A DNA stretch of 9,731 bases, from NCBI GenBank assembly GCA_021810735.1, contig JAJZIF010000099.1:1-9731 (forward strand), written 5' to 3'. The notes under the pieces were generated by a model that worked only from the letters and a program-made list of their open reading frames with translations, had not been told where the DNA came from and did no database searches. The DNA comes from Acidobacteriota bacterium (lineage in GTDB: Bacteria > Acidobacteriota > Terriglobia > Terriglobales > Acidobacteriaceae). Below, piece by piece: positions 6,093 through 9,731 of the stretch (the stretch's first letter is position 1; each line of letters starts with the position of its first letter). The position numbers and the translations under genes are program-made.

Positions 6093-6120
6093 GCCCTGAG
6101 CGGACCCTGAGCGAGTCGAA
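6093..6120. repeat. CCCTGAGCG interspersed repeat
   Basis: CCCTGAGCG occurs twice (6094-6102 and 6105-6113), the second followed by AGTCGAA. From memory, CCTGAGCG-AGTCGAA strings are scattered between genes in several bacterial phyla. No function is visible. Confidence 0.45.
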
Positions 6121-6146
6121 CCGGTCCACAAAGGAGACCTGGGATC

Positions 6147-6159
6147 GCGGCGAAGCCGC
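6147..6159. repeat. GCGGC-GAA-GCCGC hairpin
   Basis: Perfect 5-base arms around a GAA triloop, the same design as the hairpin at 5416-5430. It is probably part of a dispersed element. Confidence 0.4.
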
Positions 6160-6233
6160 CTTTGCATGGACGGCCAGTCCCCAATGTGCCGGTAATTAAG
6201 CTCAAAATTGTTATCCTGAAAGTAAGGACATAC

Positions 6234-6264
6234 AAAAAGCGGCCCCACCTGCGGGCCGCTTTTT
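6234..6264. terminator. Bidirectional Rho-independent terminator
   Basis: The perfect 12-base arms AAAAAGCGGCCC (6234-6245) and GGGCCGCTTTTT (6253-6264) surround a 7-base loop. The A-run and T-run make it work in either direction. No recognised gene ends nearby: parDE points away and begins 194 bases to the left. It may end an unannotated small RNA or insulate the TA unit. Confidence 0.85.
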
Positions 6265-6310
6265 CCATCTCCATTTCGCCCCACCCGGAGGATTTTCCAA
6301 AAAGATCCCC

Positions 6311-6366
6311 TTAGACCCCTAACCTGTCCCATGGAATCAACAACATCCCCACAAAAGCAATGGGGG
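6311..6366 (+). repeat. 56-bp hairpin-ended repeat, copy 1
   Basis: It begins TTAGACCCCTAACCTG, contains CCATGG and AATCAACAACAT, and ends in CCCC-N11-GGGGG, which can form a short hairpin. It matches copy 2 at 52 of 56 positions, with three of the four differences in the hairpin loop. Confidence 0.75.
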
Positions 6367-6404
6367 CTCCGAATCTTTTTTTCGACCCTCCAACCACCCC
6401 CAGA

Positions 6405-6451
6405 AACTTAGCGGCCTTCCTTTGCGCTCTTTGCGTGCTTTGCGGTGAACC
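6405..6451. repeat. CTTTGCG micro-repeat element
   Basis: After AACTTAGCGGCC, the unit CTTTGCG or TCTTTGCG occurs three times with 9-10 base spacing, ending GCGGTGAACC. From memory this belongs to a widespread class of non-coding strings of the type CTTTGCG-N-CTTTGCGG in many bacterial genomes. No coding or regulatory role is visible. Confidence 0.5.
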
Positions 6452-6472
6452 GCTTTTCTCCAAAGGGAGAGG

Positions 6473-6528
6473 TTAGAACCCTAACCTGTCCCATGGAATC
6501 AACAACATCCCCACAAAAACACCGGGGG
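6473..6528 (+). repeat. 56-bp hairpin-ended repeat, copy 2
   Basis: Same length as copy 1 and 52 of 56 identical. Its 5' side also forms a second small hairpin, GGTTAG (6471-6476) with CTAACC (6481-6486). Its end is CCCC-N11-GGGGG. Confidence 0.75.
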
Positions 6529-6546
6529 TTAATCGATCAATAACGG

Positions 6547-6594
6547 GTATAACTTCCAATAGAATCAACCACTTACCCACAAAAACGACGGGGG
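6547..6594 (+). repeat. Hairpin-ended repeat, copy 3 (diverged)
   Basis: It keeps AGAATCAACCAC, ACCCACAAAAACGACGGGGG and the 3' hairpin geometry, but the 5' half (GTATAACTTCCAAT) is diverged and 1-2 bases shorter than in the other copies. It ends 66 bases after the end of copy 2. Confidence 0.6.
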
Positions 6595-6613
6595 TCGTAA
6601 AAGCTTTTTGAAC

Positions 6614-6656
6614 TGAGGGTGCCTCCTCAAGCCAGCTGTTGGCTTGAATGGGAATG
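6614..6656 (+). repeat. Dispersed hairpin element, copy B
   Basis: The head TGAGGGTGCC (6614-6623) is followed by a perfect 8-base stem, TCAAGCCA (6627-6634) with TGGCTTGA (6640-6647), and the tail TGGGAATG (6649-6656). It shares head and tail with copy A at 5379-5417, but the stem sequence differs completely. Confidence 0.65.
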
Positions 6657-6712
6657 TAAATCGTTACAAATCCGCATGTATCCTCCTGAAAAACAAGAAA
6701 AGCGTGGCTCCC

Positions 6713-6742
6713 GCGCCCAACCCATCAGCGCCCAACCCATCA
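6713..6742 (+). repeat. Tandem 15-mer GCGCCCAACCCATCA x2
   Basis: Two perfect adjacent copies (6713-6727 and 6728-6742), followed by a partial TCCCATCA (6743-6750). The repeat lies about 70 bases before the acyl ligase start codon. It may be a slippage product or an activator site. Confidence 0.7.
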
Positions 6743-6807
6743 TCCCATCAAAGAAAGGCGGTTCCTGCACAATATATAGATAGGCGAAGGCATCCCACAC
6801 GGATGCC

Positions 6808-6813
6808 GAAAGG
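6808..6813 (+). promoter_or_regulatory. Ribosome binding site of the acyl ligase-acyltransferase gene
   Basis: GAAAGG sits 6 bases before ATG 6820. TATATA/TATAGAT-like sequence at 6773-6781 could be a -10 box, but no -35 is evident. Confidence 0.55.
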
Positions 6814-6819
6814 TTCAGC

Positions 6820-9438
6820 ATGCGGCAAACGCTCATCTCGCTGCTCGACGACTTCCGCCGCCACGGCCCGGAGAAGGCCATCGTCGAGCATCGCGGGGTC
6901 CGCCGCTATCCCACCACCTACGCCGAAATGGCTACCCTTGCGGACCGTTTCGCCCTCGAGCTCATGCGCCGTTCCATCCACTTCGGCGACCGTGTTGTGC
7001 TCTGGGGCGCCAACAGCGCACTCTGGGTCGGCGCCATGCACGGCTGCATCCAGCGCGGCGTCATCGCCGTACCCCTCGATGCCACAGGCTCAGCCGATTT
7101 CGCCCGCCGCGTCCTCGCCGACGTCCAACCCAAACTCATCCTCGCCGATTCCGAACTCCTCGCTTCGCTCGGCAACACCACCATCCCCCACCTCCACTTC
7201 ACCGAACTCGATACCGCCCTCCCGGAATCACAGGGCAGCCACATCAACCATTCCGTCCAGCCGGAAACCCCCGTCCAGATCCTCTTCACCTCCGGCACCA
7301 CCGCCGAGCCCCGCGGCATCGTCCACACCCATCGCAACATCCTCTCCAGCTTCGCTCCCATCGAAAACGAGATTCAAAAGTACATTCGCTACGAACGCAT
7401 CGTCCATCCCTTGCGCTTTCTGCACACCCTGCCGCTCAGCCATGTCTTCGGACAGTTCATGGGCCTCTGGATTCCACCCTTCCTCGGGGCTGAAGTCCAC
7501 TTCGACGACCGCCTCCAGCCGCAGCACATCATCCAGACCATCCATGACGACCGCGTCTCGCTCCTCGTCGCCGTCCCCCGCGTACTCCAGCTCCTGCGCG
7601 CTCACCTGCTCGACCATTTTCCCCTGCTGGAATCACAACTGAAGGCCGCTGCTGGTACAAGCGTCTGGGCACGCTGGTGGCGCTTCCGCAAGATTCACTC
7701 CCTCCTCGGTTACAAATTCTGGGCCTTCGTCTGCGGTGGCGCCGCCTTGCCCCCTGAAGTCGAAACCTTCTGGACCCTCCTCGGCCTCGCTCTTGTACAG
7801 GGCTATGGCATGACCGAGTCCTCCGCCCTGATTACTCTCAATCACCCCTTCAACATTGGCCGCGGCACCATCGGCAAGGTCTTGCCTGGCCGCGACGTCC
7901 GGCTCACGGACGAAGGTGAAATCCTCGTCCGTGGCCCCATGATCTCCGGCGCTACCTGGAGCAAAGGCGCGCTTCATCCCATGGAATCCGAGTGGCTCTC
8001 CACCGGCGACCTCGCCAAGCGTGATTCCTCCGGTAATCTGCGCTTCCTGGGCCGAAAGAGTCAGGTGATCGTCACACCCTCCGGCCTCAACGTCTATCCG
8101 GAAGATGTCGAATCCGTGCTCCAGCGCCAGCCCGGCGTCGCCGCCTGTGCCGTCGTCCCGCACCACATTGCCTCCGGCAACGAGCCCGCTGCCATTCTCG
8201 TATTTCATGGCTCACAGGAAGATGCCCAGCGCGCCATCGTCGCCGCCAACGCAGAACTAGCAGAGCACCAGCGTATCCGCTACTGGAAACTCTGGCCCGG
8301 CCTCGACCTGCCCCGCACTGCCACCGGCAAAGTCCAGCTGCGCCCACTCATCGCCTGGATCAACCGCCCCGAAAGCGCACCGGCCATCAGCCAAACGGTC
8401 GAGGATCCACTCATTGCGCTCCTCATCGACGTCAGCGGCCGCCAGCCTGAAAAAATAACGGACTCAACTCGCCTGGAAGAGGACTTTGGCCTCGACAGTC
8501 TCGGCCGCGTCCAACTTCAGGATCGCCTCGAAGAGGAACTCGGCGTGACTCTCGACGACCGAATAATTCAAGAGGCACAGACGCTGGGCCAGCTGCGTGC
8601 TGCAGTTGGTGCCAGTATTCCAATTGCACCCGATACGGTGACGCCCTCCGCCGAAGTCGCGATTATGGCCCCCGGCACAGCCCCAACCGTTCCGCCGGCC
8701 GCAATGCCACAACCGTCACCCCCACCCCAGCGCGACGTTTACTCCCGCTGGCCGTGGTCACGCCCCGTGCGCGCCATTCGCTTTCTCTTCATCGAGGCGG
8801 TCCTGCGCCCGTTCGTCTGGGCTTTCGCCGCGCCGCGCATACGCAGTGCAGGAACCGTCGACGCATCCGAGCCGTTGCTCATCATCGCCAATCACATCAG
8901 CACCTATGACGTTCCGCTTGTCCTGTACGGACTGCCTTCCGCACTCCGTCGCCGCGTCGCCATCGCCATGGCGGCCGATCTGCTCCGCGACTGGCGCCGC
9001 CGCCGTGGCGAAGACCTCTATTTTCCATCTGTAACTGGACCGCTTTCTTATTGGCTCGTCACTGCGCTGCTCAATGTCTTTCCTTTACCCCGTAGCGCCG
9101 GTTTCCGGCGCAGCTTCGATCACGCCGGCCTCGCACTCGATCACGGCTTCCATGTGCTCATCTTTCCTGAAGGTCACAGAACCGAAGGCGAACTCACCTA
9201 CTTCCGTTCCGGTATCGGCCTGCTTGTGCAGGAAAGCAATGCCGCTGTTCTTCCCGTCGCTCTCGCCGGACTCAAAGAAATCACTCAGCACCGCAAGCGC
9301 TGGTTCCATGCTGGAGCCATGGAAGTCCGGATCGGCCAACCCATGCGTTTCGACCCCAGCGCATCGCCGGACGGTATCACGCAGCAACTGCACGATGCAG
9401 TCGCGCATCTACTCGCCTCGCCGCCGCAAAACTCTTAA
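6820..9438 (+). CDS. Trifunctional lipid enzyme: AMP-dependent acyl ligase, acyl carrier domain, PlsC acyltransferase
   Basis: An 872-residue fusion. Residues about 1-515 are an ANL adenylating enzyme: TSGTTAEPRG (157-166) binds ATP phosphate, GYGMTES (328-334) and STGD (394-397) bind the adenylate, GRKSQVIVTPSGLNVYPEDVE is the hinge region, and ATGK places the catalytic lysine at K504. Residues about 527-594 are an acyl carrier domain with GLDSLGRVQL; S560 is the expected phosphopantetheine site. A Pro/Ala-rich linker (about 600-642) and a hydrophobic stretch (about 646-670) precede a PlsC-type acyltransferase. That domain has the catalytic NHISTYD (691-697) and the substrate-binding FPEGHRT (782-788). 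The likely reaction is ATP-driven activation of a free fatty acid, loading onto the built-in carrier, then transfer to a lysophospholipid or another hydroxyl at the inner membrane. E. coli Aas has the same two activities in the opposite order and no internal carrier. The start is supported by GAAAGG. The true acceptor is unknown. Confidence 0.92.
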   Translation: MRQTLISLLDDFRRHGPEKAIVEHRGVRRYPTTYAEMATLADRFALELMRRSIHFGDRVVLWGANSALWVGAMHGCIQRGVIAVPLDATGSADFARRVLADVQPKLILADSELLASLGNTTIPHLHFTELDTALPESQGSHINHSVQPETPVQILFTSGTTAEPRGIVHTHRNILSSFAPIENEIQKYIRYERIVHPLRFLHTLPLSHVFGQFMGLWIPPFLGAEVHFDDRLQPQHIIQTIHDDRVSLLVAVPRVLQLLRAHLLDHFPLLESQLKAAAGTSVWARWWRFRKIHSLLGYKFWAFVCGGAALPPEVETFWTLLGLALVQGYGMTESSALITLNHPFNIGRGTIGKVLPGRDVRLTDEGEILVRGPMISGATWSKGALHPMESEWLSTGDLAKRDSSGNLRFLGRKSQVIVTPSGLNVYPEDVESVLQRQPGVAACAVVPHHIASGNEPAAILVFHGSQEDAQRAIVAANAELAEHQRIRYWKLWPGLDLPRTATGKVQLRPLIAWINRPESAPAISQTVEDPLIALLIDVSGRQPEKITDSTRLEEDFGLDSLGRVQLQDRLEEELGVTLDDRIIQEAQTLGQLRAAVGASIPIAPDTVTPSAEVAIMAPGTAPTVPPAAMPQPSPPPQRDVYSRWPWSRPVRAIRFLFIEAVLRPFVWAFAAPRIRSAGTVDASEPLLIIANHISTYDVPLVLYGLPSALRRRVAIAMAADLLRDWRRRRGEDLYFPSVTGPLSYWLVTALLNVFPLPRSAGFRRSFDHAGLALDHGFHVLIFPEGHRTEGELTYFRSGIGLLVQESNAAVLPVALAGLKEITQHRKRWFHAGAMEVRIGQPMRFDPSASPDGITQQLHDAVAHLLASPPQNS

Positions 9439-9731
9439 TTTCGCAGTAGATTCTTCGCCAGGAACAGAACATTCGCCGGCCGCTCGGCGAGCCGCCGCAT
9501 AAAATACGGGTACCACTCCGCCCCGAACGGGACGTACACCCGCATCCGGTAGCCATCAGCCACCAACTCCGCCTGCAGGTCGCGCCGAATCCCGTACAGC
9601 ATCTGGAACTCAAAGCTGTTGCGGTCAATCCCGCGCTCGGCTACAAATCTCTTCGTCGCCACGATCATCGCCTCGTCGTGCGTCGCAATCCCGTGGTACA
9701 GCCCGCTCGTCAGCAGCGTCTGCATCAACTT
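9435..9731 (-). CDS. Proline dehydrogenase, C-terminal part (5' end outside window)
   Basis: The minus-strand frame is open from the window edge to TAA at 9435-9437, giving the last 98 or so residues. It contains EFQMLYGIRRDLQ, then GYRMRVYVPFGAEWYPYFMRRLAERPANV, the conserved end of the FAD-dependent proline dehydrogenase barrel (PRODH/PutA). In that family the adjacent arginines of the YFMRRLAER segment bind the proline carboxylate. The enzyme oxidises proline to pyrroline-5-carboxylate and passes electrons to the quinone pool. The protein ends soon after the barrel (VLFLAKNLLRN), so it is a single-function PRODH and not a PutA fused to P5C dehydrogenase. The frame overlaps the end of the acyl ligase fusion gene by 4 bases, tail to tail. 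Confidence 0.9.
   Translation of the reverse strand, partial: KLMQTLLTSGLYHGIATHDEAMIVATKRFVAERGIDRNSFEFQMLYGIRRDLQAELVADGYRMRVYVPFGAEWYPYFMRRLAERPANVLFLAKNLLRN

Larger units (their letters stand above)
6041..6819. other. Gene-free, repeat-rich intergenic region
   Basis: I see no convincing gene here. The short frames on both strands lack ribosome sites and resemble no family. It holds the ParD operator, a CCCTGAGCG repeat (6093-6120), a GCGGC-GAA-GCCGC hairpin, a bidirectional terminator (6234-6264), three copies of a hairpin-ended repeat (6311-6366, 6473-6528, 6547-6594), a CTTTGCG micro-repeat, a dispersed hairpin element (6614-6656) and a tandem 15-mer (6713-6742). The leader of the acyl ligase gene occupies the right end. 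Confidence 0.6.

Noticed and set aside
5943..6332. Minus-strand frames of 129, 82 and 69 codons upstream of parD
   Set aside because: They cross the ParD operator and the terminator stem and overlap parD in other frames. No start signal or known domain.
6311..6594. CRISPR array
   Set aside because: Only three copies, uneven spacing (162 and 66 bases), a diverged third copy and no cas genes. The repeats are longer than CRISPR repeats and the intervals are not spacer-like.
6627..6881. Minus-strand 84-codon frame upstream of the acyl ligase gene
   Set aside because: It is built from the tandem 15-mer and repeat DNA, overlaps the start of the ligase gene, and has no ribosome site or family resemblance.

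Overview
This is a high-GC window. Its gene content, strong C-ending codon bias and intergenic repeat vocabulary (TGAGGGTGCC-hairpin elements, GCGCC-GAA-GGCGC hairpins) suggest an Acidobacteriota, probably class Terriglobia. No rRNA or other phylogenetic marker is present, so this placement rests on recalled patterns and is moderate confidence at best.

Left part (1-4132), plus strand. The 3' end of an NfeD-like membrane protein gene is followed by a flotillin/SPFH protein and a PspA/IM30 protein. The three are closely spaced and look like one membrane-integrity operon. A perfect 8-bp hairpin lies just before the pspA ribosome binding site. After a 17-bp stem-loop comes a short RNase II-family exoribonuclease (RNB + S1, no cold-shock domains). 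It carries a variant active-site motif, and a second hairpin abuts its Shine-Dalgarno sequence.

Middle part (4133-6819), an accessory island. Two type II toxin-antitoxin pairs on the minus strand, each with a 4-nt antitoxin/toxin overlap, flank the remnant of an HNH nuclease gene on the plus strand. The first pair is a Phd/YefM-type antitoxin with a PIN (VapC) toxin. Its putative control region is two TGTGTCACA half-operators spaced 10 bp apart, overlapping a plausible promoter and the antitoxin start codon. The second pair is ParD-ParE, with a perfect GTAGTAA/TTACTAC operator. The HNH remnant is visibly more AT-rich, and its 5' part is missing exactly where the VapBC control region begins. 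About 780 bp without a gene follow (6041-6819). This stretch holds a bidirectional terminator with no obvious gene, three copies of a roughly 56-bp hairpin-ended repeat, a CTTTGCG micro-repeat, a tandem 15-mer, and the second copy of a dispersed hairpin element whose first copy lies at 5379-5417.

Right part (6820-9731). A large plus-strand gene encodes a three-part lipid enzyme: an acyl-activating AMP ligase, an acyl carrier domain and a PlsC-type acyltransferase in one chain. It ends tail-to-tail, with a 4-nt overlap, against the 3' end of a minus-strand proline dehydrogenase gene that runs off the window.

The strongest candidates for something unusual are the ligase-ACP-acyltransferase fusion, the three-copy hairpin repeat array, the TA insertion into the HNH gene with its compact operator/promoter/start arrangement, and the 5' hairpin of the RNase gene. 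I do not see a clearly new multi-gene system.
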